Source of the DNA: CTSoil-075 sp964292325
Lineage (GTDB): Bacteria; Bacillota; Negativicutes; DSM-13327
Reading direction: 5' to 3'
DNA length: 60,230 nucleotides
Assembly (NCBI GenBank): GCA_964292325.1
Contig: CAXYVG010000008.1
Location: 1 to 60,230 of the forward strand
Part shown: piece after piece, positions 35,296-45,386 of the stretch
Numbering within the stretch: position 1 is the first letter of the stretch
How the letters are laid out: each line of letters begins with the position of its first letter
Position numbers and translations under genes: made by a program
The notes under the pieces: model-generated
The model's database searches: none
Seen by the model: only the letters and a program-made list of their open reading frames with translations
What the model was told of the DNA's origin: nothing

Positions 35296-37827
35296 ATGGA
35301 TGTAAAAAAAACAGAGCAGGTAATAGATAAAGACACCATTGATACTTTTACTCAAAAATGCCAACCACTATCCGAGTTATTAGAATCAGTGCGAAATATA
35401 GAAGGATTTCCGCTGGGGGAAGATGAGGATATATTAGCGTTATCAAATACGCCATATTATACGGCTTGCCCGAATCCGTATATTAGTAATTTTGTAAAGC
35501 GTTATGGCAAAACATATAATGAATCAACTGATACATACAAGAGAACTCCATTTGTAGGTGATGTAAGTGAAGGAAAAAATGATCCCATTTATAACGCTCA
35601 TTCCTATCATACAAAAGTTCCTCATAAAGCTATTATGAAATATATTGAACATTATACTGAACCAGGGGATATTGTTTTTGATGGATTTTGTGGTACTGGT
35701 ATGACTGGCGTTGCTGCTCAAACATTAGGTAGATATGCTGTATTATCTGATTTATCTCCAATAGCATCATTTATATCGTATAACTATAATACTTCTGTAA
35801 ATATAAATGATTTTGAACGTGAGATTAATAGGATTTTAAACTACGCACAAGACGAGTGTTCATGGGTCTATGATACGTTGGATATTGATGGTAGAACTCA
35901 AGGAAAGATAAATTACGTCATTTGGTCTAATGTATTAATATGTCCTTATTGTAATAAGGAATATAATTTATGGGATGTTGCAATTGATGCGGAAAGCGGA
36001 GAACTATTCGATGAATATGAGTGTATATTTTGTAAAGCTATTTTAACAAAAAATAAAAGTGATAAGGCTGTAGATGAATTTTATGATGATGCATTAGGCC
36101 ATGCAGTTAGACAAGTAAAACAAATTCCAGTATTTATATACTATACAGTTAAAGGAAGTAAAAAAATACTCAAAAAAAAGCCTGATCAGAAAGATTTTGA
36201 CCTAATTGAGAAAATTGCAAAAAGTCCGATTGCAAATTGGTATCCTGTAAGTTCTATGATGAATAAAGGAGTGGAATGGGGTGATACTTGGAGGGCTGGA
36301 TATCACTTTGGTATAACGCATGTTCATCATTTTTATACACGACGCAACTTACTCGTCTTATCTTTTATATATGGTGAAATAGTTAAATGTAAAGATGTTA
36401 GATTAAAGAATTATATGTTATTGTTTTTTACATCTCTATATTCTCGCTCACATAAAATGAATAGATATATGCCCAAACATCATCGCCATGTTGGGCCTTT
36501 GTCAGGTACACTCTATTTATCATTCTTTCAGGTTGAAATTAATATTTTTAATATAGCAGAAGAAAAGAAAAAGCGTTTTCTAAAATTAAATACAAATTAT
36601 GATAGTCATGCAATAATTGGGGTTTCTTCATTGACTAATGTATCGAATATTATTCCAGATGAAGGTATAGATTATATTTTTACTGATCCACCATTTGGAG
36701 ATAATTTGATGTATTCCGAATTGAATTATATTTGGGAGTCGTGGCTAAAAGTAACAACCAATATTAAAGATGAGGCAATAATAAATAATTCTCAAGGGAA
36801 GGATTTGAATTCCTATAAAGAGTTAATGATAAATGGCTTTAGGCAATGTTATAGAATTTTAAAACCTAATCGATGGATTACAGTGGAATTTCACAATTCC
36901 AGAGCAGCGGTTTGGAATATAATTCAAGAGTCTCTAACAAAAGCAGGTTTTATTATTGCACAAGTAGCTATCATCGATAAGCAAAAGGGGACAACTAAAC
37001 AGCTCACTTATGCTAATGCGGTACAAAATGATTTAGTGATTAATGCCTACAAGCCTAAAAAACAGTTTGAATATCGTTTTTTGCAAAGTGCTGGTGAGGG
37101 GTTAGAAATAGAATTTATTGCTGAACATTTAAGGCATCTACCTGTGGAACCTAATATACAAAGAACTGAGCAAATGGTATTTGCGAAGATGTTAGTATAC
37201 TATATTCAACATGGATATGAGATAAATATGAATGCAAAAACTTTTTATGAACTATTATGGAATAATTTTTTTGAATTAGATGGGTACTGGTTTACAGAGG
37301 AGCAAGTGAAGGTGTATGAAGAAACTAAAAAAACAAATAAATTAGATCAAAAAGAAATTTGTGGTGGAATATTATTTATTGATGACGAAAAAACGGCTAT
37401 TGCATGGCTGAATTTATTCTTGTTTGAATCTAAAACCTATAGCGATATTTCTAAGGCTTTTAATCAGGCTCTTATTGTATCGGAGGATAATATGCCAGAT
37501 TTAAGACAACTTTTGGAAGAAAATTTTGTATCAGAAGCTAAGATGTATCGGCGACCGATAATTATTGAAAAACAAGAAATGGAAGAACGGAGAAGCAAAA
37601 GGCTTTTAAAACACTTTGAGATCATTTTTTCTCAAGCTAAATCTGGTAATAAATTGAAAGAAATTCGTAAAGACGTTATAATTATGGGATTCACTCAATG
37701 CTATCGTGACAAACGCTTTGAAGATATTCTAACTGTTGCAAAAAAACTACCACCTAAACTAATAGAAACTAGTAGCGAAATCTACGATTACATTGATATC
37801 GCTGAGGCAAAAATGAGTAAAATGTAA
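35296..37827 (+). CDS. pglX: Zn-ribbon adenine DNA methyltransferase (PglX/PglXI-like)
   Basis: 843 residues, start ATG 35296 after GGTGGAGG. SAM motif I is VFDGFCGTGMTG (about 127-138) and the catalytic motif IV is TDPPFGDN (about 464-471). Between them lies a zinc ribbon, CPYC...CIFC (about 214-250), as in COG1743-type adenine methylases. BREX type 3 uses such an enzyme (PglXI) instead of the PglX of type 1. It should mark host DNA at an N6-adenine site and be needed for self/non-self choice. The 3' quarter is helical and may read the target sequence. 59 bases separate it from the PLD gene. Confidence 0.85.
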   Translation: MDVKKTEQVIDKDTIDTFTQKCQPLSELLESVRNIEGFPLGEDEDILALSNTPYYTACPNPYISNFVKRYGKTYNESTDTYKRTPFVGDVSEGKNDPIYNAHSYHTKVPHKAIMKYIEHYTEPGDIVFDGFCGTGMTGVAAQTLGRYAVLSDLSPIASFISYNYNTSVNINDFEREINRILNYAQDECSWVYDTLDIDGRTQGKINYVIWSNVLICPYCNKEYNLWDVAIDAESGELFDEYECIFCKAILTKNKSDKAVDEFYDDALGHAVRQVKQIPVFIYYTVKGSKKILKKKPDQKDFDLIEKIAKSPIANWYPVSSMMNKGVEWGDTWRAGYHFGITHVHHFYTRRNLLVLSFIYGEIVKCKDVRLKNYMLLFFTSLYSRSHKMNRYMPKHHRHVGPLSGTLYLSFFQVEINIFNIAEEKKKRFLKLNTNYDSHAIIGVSSLTNVSNIIPDEGIDYIFTDPPFGDNLMYSELNYIWESWLKVTTNIKDEAIINNSQGKDLNSYKELMINGFRQCYRILKPNRWITVEFHNSRAAVWNIIQESLTKAGFIIAQVAIIDKQKGTTKQLTYANAVQNDLVINAYKPKKQFEYRFLQSAGEGLEIEFIAEHLRHLPVEPNIQRTEQMVFAKMLVYYIQHGYEINMNAKTFYELLWNNFFELDGYWFTEEQVKVYEETKKTNKLDQKEICGGILFIDDEKTAIAWLNLFLFESKTYSDISKAFNQALIVSEDNMPDLRQLLEENFVSEAKMYRRPIIIEKQEMEERRSKRLLKHFEIIFSQAKSGNKLKEIRKDVIIMGFTQCYRDKRFEDILTVAKKLPPKLIETSSEIYDYIDIAEAKMSKM

Positions 37828-37858
37828 TAGCTTAGTACTGATAGGAAGGAGCGAATTT

Positions 37859-38491
37859 ATGGAAAATGGAGAATTAATTCATTCTTTAGAACAGATAGTA
37901 TGTGATATAAAAGCATTGATCCAGAATAATAGTTGGGATATGAATATAATTGAACACAAAAACAAGTGGGACGAAATGGTTAATAACGCGATTGAACTTC
38001 ATAAAAAAATTAATCCAAAGCATCACAAATATATGATAGAAAACCGTGGCTGTTCACCAGATGAGCCTGAATTTTATAATCATATACATCCAGTTGAAGA
38101 TTTAATTGCGTATGCTTATGATCCACATGCAAACGATGATCCAGAAGATCAAACAATTGGTGATAAATTTGAAGTGCAAATTTATTCGCGCCGATGGGGG
38201 CATGTAGATAGCTATACTGTTATCCGTAATGAAAAAGGGTGGACAATTAGTCATTTCGGTACAGGGGGGCAATCCGATAAAACTGGGAACCCTTATTTGT
38301 TTAAGATACTTAATCATGACTCCATTAACTTTCCCGAAGAGTTGCCTGGATATATGGAATGGCTTTGGCAAAGAGCGGAAGAAGATGGATTAACGCATGA
38401 AGAGGTTCAAGATGCATTGAATGAATTAACCACATGGATAAATCTCTGTGAGCAAAATTCTCCTCGTGGGATTTGGAAAGGTTTTAAATAA
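37859..38491 (+). CDS. Unknown protein coupled to the cyclase-like gene
   Basis: 210 residues with AAGGAG upstream. N-terminal 55 residues are helical; about 95-165 form a beta-rich core (DKFEVQIYSRRWGHVDSYTVIRNEKGWTISHFG); the C-terminal 40 are helical. No known family, no membrane helix. Its TAA overlaps the ATG of the next gene (TAATG at 38489-38493), so the two are coupled. In the operon it lies between the methylase and the SNF2 helicase, where known BREX-3 sets have nothing of this kind, as far as I know. Confidence 0.65.
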   Translation: MENGELIHSLEQIVCDIKALIQNNSWDMNIIEHKNKWDEMVNNAIELHKKINPKHHKYMIENRGCSPDEPEFYNHIHPVEDLIAYAYDPHANDDPEDQTIGDKFEVQIYSRRWGHVDSYTVIRNEKGWTISHFGTGGQSDKTGNPYLFKILNHDSINFPEELPGYMEWLWQRAEEDGLTHEEVQDALNELTTWINLCEQNSPRGIWKGFK

Positions 38492-39210
38492 TGGTAGAAT
38501 CAACTATACATAGTCGTAATGTTTCATCAATGTCTCAGGGAGCGGTGACGTTTTTAGATGTTTTAGGTTGGAAAGGCATATGGGAGAGACAAGAGGACGC
38601 AAGCACAATTTTGACTGCGTTAATTAATGAATTACAAACATTGGCGGATAATTTAACGAACGAGCAAGGTAAAAAGCTAAATTCTTACAGAGGTTTGAAA
38701 GTAGAAATAAAAAGTATCTCTGATACAATTGCATTTTTTACATCTGGCAAGGCTAGTATTACTTTAGAAATACATGGAATACTTTGTCAATATGCTATAT
38801 GTAAATCCATTGAGAAGCAAATACCAGTTCGCGGTGCATCTTGCTATGGAAATTTTTCTGTCAAAGAAAATATTATGGTGGGACCAGCTATTGATGAAGC
38901 AGCTTCATGGCATGAGATGGCTGATTGGATAGGAGTAATTCAAACTCCGTCTGCAATGCTTCAATGCTATAGTTATGATTTTGAAAAATTATGGGTAGAT
39001 CATGATGTGTCAATTAAAGGCATGGGAAAGCAGAAGTTGAAAGCTGTAAATTGGATACCCTCATGGTGTCAGGATAGGAAAAACATTAATTCAGATAAAA
39101 AACAAGAGATTTTGTTAGAATTATTTTTAAAAATGGGGCCATTACTTCCAACGATATCTCCGAAATTTATAAATACGTTAGAGTTTTACAAGAAGATGGA
39201 TTTATTATAA
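38491..39210 (+). CDS. Class III nucleotide cyclase-like protein
   Basis: 239 residues. The class III cyclase pattern is visible: a first beta-strand TFLDVLGWKGIW with metal-binding Asp23, then SISDTIAFFTSG with the second Asp78, then IPVRGASCYGNF (Arg114-Gly115) and IMVGPAIDEAASW. This order is seen in adenylate/guanylate cyclases and in the pyrimidine cyclases of Pycsar anti-phage systems. The remaining C-terminal part is not familiar. The upstream gene overlaps by one base, so it is a natural partner. Activity and nucleotide are unknown; a catalytically dead relative is also possible. Confidence 0.6.
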   Translation: MVESTIHSRNVSSMSQGAVTFLDVLGWKGIWERQEDASTILTALINELQTLADNLTNEQGKKLNSYRGLKVEIKSISDTIAFFTSGKASITLEIHGILCQYAICKSIEKQIPVRGASCYGNFSVKENIMVGPAIDEAASWHEMADWIGVIQTPSAMLQCYSYDFEKLWVDHDVSIKGMGKQKLKAVNWIPSWCQDRKNINSDKKQEILLELFLKMGPLLPTISPKFINTLEFYKKMDLL

Positions 39211-39258
39211 TTAGTTTGCAAGTATGAACAACAAGCGATGGTTGAGGGGAATTATATT

Positions 39259-42162
39259 ATGACTTTTAAAGTTGGCGATGTAGTTAGCGTTGATTTATAT
39301 CACGATAAAGGTCCAGGAAAAGTTCTCAATATACAGCAAATATTTAATACCATATATCTTGAAATATTTTTTGAACAAACTAAGGATGTTTTACAAATTG
39401 CAGCAGAGCAGGCAAAAATGTTAGTTGATCCCTTCAGTCGATTGGCATCTGGTCAAAGCGATCCTGTGCCAGCATTTTTGCGGAAATATATTGTAGGTTT
39501 AATGGAAGAATTAATGACCACTAGAGGGGTAATATCAGCAGGTAATTTTAGGATAACTCCGCTGCCTCATCAAATCATGGCTGTGGATTTTGTACTGAGT
39601 CAGTTTAAGCCGCGTTGCTTAATTGCTGATGAGGTTGGCTTGGGGAAAACAATTGAAGGTGCAATGATTTTTGAAGAGTTAAAACTACGAGGAATTGCAA
39701 AGAGAATCTTGATTATTACTCCTTCTGGTTTGGCCATTCAGTGGCAAGAAGAAATGAAACAAAAGTTTAATGAAGATTTTATTGTTATGGATCGCAACCT
39801 ACTACATTCTCTAAAAGAAATTCATGGTACAGAATCTAATGCTTGGCTCAAGTATAATCAGGTCATTACATCTATCGATTTTATCAAACCACGTGAGGTT
39901 AATCCGTCATTGGGTGACAAAGAGAACACTCGTCGGCTTACTCATCAGAAAGATGTATTTCAAATGGCGGTGGACGGTAACTGGGATGTGGTCATTTTTG
40001 ATGAAGCTCACAAACTCAGCAAGGCGGAAGATGGTTCGGAAACGGCCAGATATAAAGTTGGCAAGGCTTTTTCTGAACGTACTCCTGTATTTTTATTACT
40101 TACTGCTACACCACACCAAGGAGAGCAAGGAAAGTTCTTTCACTTAATGAATATGGTTGATCCAGAAGTATTTACTTCCTTTGACGATATAAAGTCAGAT
40201 AAAGTCAAAGAATACATTGTTCGTAATAAGAAGCGGGCAGTGGTAGATCATCAGGGAAATCGATTGTTTAAACAGAGGGTAACAACGGTTTACCCTGTTG
40301 ATAGAAACGGACCAGGAGATCGATGTGAGCAGGACTTATACGATAGAGTAACCAAGTATGTTTCCGAAAATTATAATACTGCTATGGGGAAGAATGATCG
40401 TGCTTTTGGCTTTTTAATGATACTCTTTCAACGATTGGTTTCCAGTAGTAGCCGAGCTATTTTTTTGGCATTGTCTCGTCGATTAGAAAAGCTCAGTGTA
40501 ATAAAGCAAACTCTTACATTGCAAAGCAAGCAGGAGATTTTCAATAATAATGGTAGTTTTGATGAAGAAGAAGCGCGAGATCAAGATGCTCAAACCGTAT
40601 TGGATGATTTGGACAAGGTTAGTGGTGTCTATAGTGAGGCTGGACTGGTACAGGAAATATCCGTGCTAGAGGAACTTGTGAGCCTTGCGCAATTGGCAGC
40701 ACGAGGACGTCAGGATTCTAAAGCGCGGGAATTATTAAATATTGTTGATGAAGTTTGTCGCCGGGAGAATAATCCGCAAACTAAATTCTTGATTTTTACT
40801 GAGTTTGTTGCTACGCAGGAATCGTTAGCAGAAATTTTTCAAGCTTGTGGCTATGAAGTCGTATTACTGAATGGTCGTATGAGTTCAGAGGATAAAGTCA
40901 AGGCTAGAGATGCTTTTCGTGAGAAGGCACAATTCCTGATTTCTACTGATGCTGGTGGGGAAGGGATCAATCTTCAGTTTTGCCATGTCATGGTCAATTA
41001 TGATTTGCCATGGAATCCGATGAAAATAGAGCAGCGCATTGGGCGTTTAGATCGTATTGGACAGAAGTATGATGTTATGGTATTTAATTTAATCATTGGT
41101 GATACCGTAGAAGAACGGGTACGGGAAATACTTGAGACTAAACTAGATCTAATTCGTGATCAATTCGGTGAAGATAAGTTATCTGACGTTCTTACGACAT
41201 TGCCTGATGAATTTAGTTTTGATAAATTATTTATTGATGCAGTCGTCAAGCGTAAGCAGGATGCACAAGAATTAGAAACTGTCGCTCAGCATATTTATGA
41301 ATCAGCGAAACAAATTTTAGCACAAGGAGATCTACTATTACCGCAAAGTACTTTTGCTGAACAAAACTATCAAGAAAAATTATTAGAAGTTTCAGCGGAT
41401 AAGATTAAATGTCTTGTAGAAAATGAGCTATGCCTTCGGGGGCAGACGCTACATGAGTATGCTAAGCGTAAAGGTATCTACTATTTTGATATCGATTCGA
41501 ATACTGGTGTTGATCACTATCAGGATGTTGTATTTAGCAGAGATAAAGCTATAGATAAAGATAGTCTTGATTATTTTCATATTAATCATTCATTTGTGAA
41601 AGAAATTATTGAGCGGATCAGTAAGAATCAGGTTGAAGGAACGGTAGGACATTTACAAGTTCCAGCAACTAATAGCTCTTGGTTAAGGCAACGTGGAGTC
41701 TGGGCAGTATATCGTTTGCGAATTACCAATAACAGTGATTTTAATAAAGTAAGAATGATATCAGTATATGTAGATGAATTTGGTGTTAGTGATAAAAAGA
41801 TGGCACATTTTTTGGCTTCTCAAAAATTAGATGGGGTGAAGGAAGTTTATTTTCAACCTGAAATTGATATAAAACAGCTACAAAAGGTGATTGACCTAGA
41901 TGCTCAATCCGTAGCTGGAGATTTATTTAGCGAAGAGGTATTGAATTGGACTGAGACCTTACAAAAAGACAGGATAAGAATGGATAACTATTTTAATGAG
42001 CAGCAAAAAGCCATTGATAAAATAGCCATTGCTAATATTCGAGATGGTAAACAAAAAGAGCTTGAGCGAGGACGTAAAGTCCGCATTGAACAGTTAAAAC
42101 TACGGGGCAATTTGGTTCCTAAGATGGAAATCGTTCAACTTGCTACCGTGATGTGTGGGTGA
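39259..42162 (+). CDS. SNF2-type helicase of BREX (BrxHII/DrmD-like)
   Basis: 967 residues from ATG 39259 (GAGGGGA 8 bases upstream; an earlier ATG at 39238 is weaker). SNF2/HepA motifs: DEVGLGKT (about 124-131), DEAH (248-251), LTATPH, STDAGGEGINLQ and EQRIGRLDRIGQ. A N-terminal beta-domain of about 95 residues and a long C-terminal helical domain flank them. SNF2 helicases of this length are BrxHII in BREX type 3 and DrmD in DISARM class 1. It probably moves along DNA to detect or process phage. The following pglZ start overlaps its stop by 8 bases. Confidence 0.85.
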   Translation: MTFKVGDVVSVDLYHDKGPGKVLNIQQIFNTIYLEIFFEQTKDVLQIAAEQAKMLVDPFSRLASGQSDPVPAFLRKYIVGLMEELMTTRGVISAGNFRITPLPHQIMAVDFVLSQFKPRCLIADEVGLGKTIEGAMIFEELKLRGIAKRILIITPSGLAIQWQEEMKQKFNEDFIVMDRNLLHSLKEIHGTESNAWLKYNQVITSIDFIKPREVNPSLGDKENTRRLTHQKDVFQMAVDGNWDVVIFDEAHKLSKAEDGSETARYKVGKAFSERTPVFLLLTATPHQGEQGKFFHLMNMVDPEVFTSFDDIKSDKVKEYIVRNKKRAVVDHQGNRLFKQRVTTVYPVDRNGPGDRCEQDLYDRVTKYVSENYNTAMGKNDRAFGFLMILFQRLVSSSSRAIFLALSRRLEKLSVIKQTLTLQSKQEIFNNNGSFDEEEARDQDAQTVLDDLDKVSGVYSEAGLVQEISVLEELVSLAQLAARGRQDSKARELLNIVDEVCRRENNPQTKFLIFTEFVATQESLAEIFQACGYEVVLLNGRMSSEDKVKARDAFREKAQFLISTDAGGEGINLQFCHVMVNYDLPWNPMKIEQRIGRLDRIGQKYDVMVFNLIIGDTVEERVREILETKLDLIRDQFGEDKLSDVLTTLPDEFSFDKLFIDAVVKRKQDAQELETVAQHIYESAKQILAQGDLLLPQSTFAEQNYQEKLLEVSADKIKCLVENELCLRGQTLHEYAKRKGIYYFDIDSNTGVDHYQDVVFSRDKAIDKDSLDYFHINHSFVKEIIERISKNQVEGTVGHLQVPATNSSWLRQRGVWAVYRLRITNNSDFNKVRMISVYVDEFGVSDKKMAHFLASQKLDGVKEVYFQPEIDIKQLQKVIDLDAQSVAGDLFSEEVLNWTETLQKDRIRMDNYFNEQQKAIDKIAIANIRDGKQKELERGRKVRIEQLKLRGNLVPKMEIVQLATVMCG

Positions 42163-44176
42163 TGAGATGAAGAGATGGCAAGGTATTATTCTAGAAAAAT
42201 TTAAAAAACGAGATATGCAAAGTATAGTTTTTATTGATAAAGATAATCTGATGCAAGATGATTATCTTATTGGACAATTACAGCAACGTGATTATGATGT
42301 GCTGAACTTTGCCCGAGAAGTTTCTTTTCGCAATGAATTCGAGTTACGCTATCGGAGTAAATGGGATGATGGTCTAAAAACGAAAATTGTGGTAATTGTG
42401 CAAAGTCAAGCAGAGACGGATTATCTTCCTTTTGATTTGATCGAAAAAAGTGAAGAAGTGCGAATAAGCTTGATGGATATATTCCCTCGGCTCAACTATT
42501 TGGTGGTGAAAGCACTAGATCGAAAGTATTATGCTAAGTTATTTGACGCTCATCATCACTTGGTGGCAAAGGATCAAAATCTTCGCACATCTGAGAAAGA
42601 AACTGCTTCTTTTCTTTTACGTAGTGTATTTGGCTTAGATGCTATAGCAATACATACTGTCGAGAAATTAATCGGTTTGCTTATTGAAAAACATTATTCT
42701 GGTATGCAAATTCCTCCAGAACTTCAGCAACAAGCGATTGAAGAACTAGCTAGTGGCTTACGTTTAACGATTGATTTAGGGAGAGCCATGGAGGATAGTG
42801 GATATTTTTTTGGATGGCTTAATGATGAGTGGATAAAGTATGTTGAACAATTTATAAATTCAAGCTACGTAGAACCTGCAGTGAATTTTGCAGCCCAGGA
42901 AATAAATTTTACACTAGATCATTTATTTAGTGATGGAAAGCTAACAAAATATCAGCTTACAATACAGCAAAAACATGATTTTGAAAAGCTAGAAATAAAT
43001 CAACATTGGATTTCATTTGGCCTAGCGTTTCCCTATGAAAAAAATAGTGAGACAAACGAGGCTTCAATTGCAATAGATACTTATGCTTTTAATGCCCGTC
43101 TTGATCAGTTGGTGTCTGTGCCTGACAATAGAACTCTTCGAGACTGGCTGGATATTGGTTATGATTTTGGTCAATTAGCATATCAGTTTACAATGATGTC
43201 AAAGGAACAATATGAATTGGTTAGCGATCGTTTTAAACAAACGCGCACTATAATCAATCGTACTTTTGCAGCGTTTTTGAAGCAATCGTATTCTTCTATT
43301 TCATTTTTTGATGATAATAAAGGGCCTATATCTTTAGCCAAGGTAAATCAATATATCAATAAACAACGGAATGAAAAGGAAAAAACAGCATTAGTTGTAT
43401 TTGATGGGATGAGTGTCAGTCAATGGTATTTGGTAAAGGATTATCTTCAGTCTAAACTTGAGATTTTGACTGTGGAAAATAAGTGCTATGCAATTGCGCC
43501 ATCTATTACATCTATTTCTCGTCAGGCTTTATTTGCTGGAGGATTACCACATCAATTTTCTGATACTCTCTTTGTAACATCAAAAGATAGTTTGCGCTGG
43601 AGCAATTTCTGGCGTAAAAAAGATGTTAGAGATCGTCGTATTAGTTATTGTCATTTTAAATTGGGCAATGATTTAGCTCCAATTCACGAAATTGTAGATA
43701 GTAAAAATGAAATTTTGGGAATTGTAATTAACTTCATTGATGATCTGATGCATGCTGTAGGTAGCAGTGGTAAGTGTGGTGAGCGAGTTTTTTTTGATGC
43801 GATTAACTCATATATGGAAAATAGTAATTTAGATAGCTTATTCAAGGAATTATTAGAAGGTGGCTATCGAGTTTATATTACATCAGATCATGGTAATATT
43901 GCTGGAATTGGAACTGGACTAAAAGTCAGTAATGATACGATTGAAACCTATGCTAAGAGAATGGTACTTTTCGATAAAGAGCAACTAGCAAAAGATTTTG
44001 CTGAGAAAAATAACCAATATATGCTAGATGCAGTGAGCTTTTATCCTGAAGATTTTTTCCCTGTTTACCCACAAGACGAGGATATGTACATTGCTAAGGG
44101 AGAATGTGCTATTTCACATGGTGGTCTATCTGTGGAAGAAATGATTGTACCATTTGTTGAGATTAAGAAACTATGA
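42155..44176 (+). CDS. pglZ: PglZ-type alkaline phosphatase-superfamily protein
   Basis: 673 residues from GTG 42155 (ATG 42167 with GGGTGATG upstream is the rival). The PglZ domain has VVFDGMS (about 416-422), where the metal-binding Asp of the alkaline phosphatase fold lies, and TSDHGN (about 593-598). An N-terminal about 340-residue helical part is usual for PglZ. PglZ is the signature of all BREX types and is required for phage exclusion. Overlap with both neighbours shows tight coupling. Confidence 0.88.
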   Translation: MGDEMKRWQGIILEKFKKRDMQSIVFIDKDNLMQDDYLIGQLQQRDYDVLNFAREVSFRNEFELRYRSKWDDGLKTKIVVIVQSQAETDYLPFDLIEKSEEVRISLMDIFPRLNYLVVKALDRKYYAKLFDAHHHLVAKDQNLRTSEKETASFLLRSVFGLDAIAIHTVEKLIGLLIEKHYSGMQIPPELQQQAIEELASGLRLTIDLGRAMEDSGYFFGWLNDEWIKYVEQFINSSYVEPAVNFAAQEINFTLDHLFSDGKLTKYQLTIQQKHDFEKLEINQHWISFGLAFPYEKNSETNEASIAIDTYAFNARLDQLVSVPDNRTLRDWLDIGYDFGQLAYQFTMMSKEQYELVSDRFKQTRTIINRTFAAFLKQSYSSISFFDDNKGPISLAKVNQYINKQRNEKEKTALVVFDGMSVSQWYLVKDYLQSKLEILTVENKCYAIAPSITSISRQALFAGGLPHQFSDTLFVTSKDSLRWSNFWRKKDVRDRRISYCHFKLGNDLAPIHEIVDSKNEILGIVINFIDDLMHAVGSSGKCGERVFFDAINSYMENSNLDSLFKELLEGGYRVYITSDHGNIAGIGTGLKVSNDTIETYAKRMVLFDKEQLAKDFAEKNNQYMLDAVSFYPEDFFPVYPQDEDMYIAKGECAISHGGLSVEEMIVPFVEIKKL

Positions 44177-44937
44177 CGATAGATACGATGAGAAGTTTTG
44201 ACCGACCTATTAGACCAGAATGGATTTATAAGTTGCATCATATATGGCAGTCAAATCAATTAAGTAGTGACTATAATCAATTTTTTGATGATTTAGCATG
44301 GCAAGTGGAAGGCGTAGATGCTCGGAGGAAAGCTAGAAATGTGCTTTTTCATTACTTTCTTACTACAGAAGGTAAGGGGAGAACAAAAAAAACAGTTACT
44401 AAGGATACTTTAGTCAGCCTATCACAGAGCTATAGTTTGGAACAGATGAAGCCATTATATTTAGCAATACTTCTTGGAAATTCTGAAATCATACAAAAAA
44501 TTACTGAAGTTATTGCAAAAAGGTATCAACAGAGAGAGGTTATCGACGTGGCACAAATAAGCCAGTTGATGAAAAGGGAATATGGTGATCGTGATGTTAT
44601 TCGACGTAGTGTAACGAGTTTTTGTAAAACATTGCATTATTTTGGTCTTTTTGATATCACTGATAAAGTTTCTACATATAGTTTTTCTACTAAACTTCTA
44701 GTGGATTTTGAGATTGCTCCATTTTTGTTGTATCAGCTTTTTGCTATCAGGTTAAGACGGTTACAGTTCGACTTAACAGAGATGCAGAATGACTATTGTT
44801 GGTTATATTTTGATATGCCTAATGTGGAAGAAATGCAGACCTATTTTAATAACGAATTTTGGACTATCTCAAAAAAGGTTGGCTTTGAAAGGCTAACATT
44901 TTTACATAGTGAGTGGAGTGAAATTGGGAATCGTTAA
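44173..44937 (+). CDS. BrxA-like last gene of the BREX operon
   Basis: 254 residues; ATGA overlaps the pglZ stop. Helical throughout, with LYLAILLGNSEIIQKITEVIAKRYQ and a following helix-turn-helix-like RRSVTSFCKTLHYFGLF, which resembles the DUF1819 layout of BrxA (small DNA-binding BREX protein). BREX type 3 operons are expected to end with BrxA after PglZ. The match by eye is moderate, so the name is not assigned. Confidence 0.5.
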   Translation: MTIDTMRSFDRPIRPEWIYKLHHIWQSNQLSSDYNQFFDDLAWQVEGVDARRKARNVLFHYFLTTEGKGRTKKTVTKDTLVSLSQSYSLEQMKPLYLAILLGNSEIIQKITEVIAKRYQQREVIDVAQISQLMKREYGDRDVIRRSVTSFCKTLHYFGLFDITDKVSTYSFSTKLLVDFEIAPFLLYQLFAIRLRRLQFDLTEMQNDYCWLYFDMPNVEEMQTYFNNEFWTISKKVGFERLTFLHSEWSEIGNR

Positions 44938-45386
44938 AATTTCTTTACAAAAATGGTTATAAAACTCGCCGTTGAAGTAGCCAAAGAAAAACAAACGATG
45001 AGATTCGAGCAGAAAGCAACTAATCTGTAGAGAATGATAGTCATTGCCTCATCGTAGTGTTTTAATAGTAATAATGAGTGGTTGCGATTTCGTTCAATAT
45101 GCAGTAAAATAATAAAAATACAAGCTAACTTTTTTACAATTCAATGCATTTTTGAACAAATCGTGCAGGAAATGTCTGTGATTTGCCGAAATAGTAAAAT
45201 GAAGTTAATTAGTCTATTTAAGTATAATATATACTTAAAATGGTTAAAATTTTGATATGACGTTCGTCTATTGTATAACAATAAACGAGCGCATTTAACT
45301 ATATAATAAAACATAAAGAGTACTTTTTTCATCTCTGCCTCATATATTATTAAAAGCTAGAGATGCGTCTAAAAGGGGGAAAGACA
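44938..45386. promoter_or_regulatory. Regulatory region before the SecB-like operon
   Basis: About 450 AT-rich bases with no gene. A perfect palindrome, TTTAAGTATA-ATA-TATACTTAAA, lies at 45217-45239, and ATTGTATAACAAT at about 45272-45284. TATAAT occurs within the first palindrome (45223-45228), so it can be an operator on top of a promoter. This would fit autoregulation of a toxin-antitoxin type operon. Confidence 0.45.
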
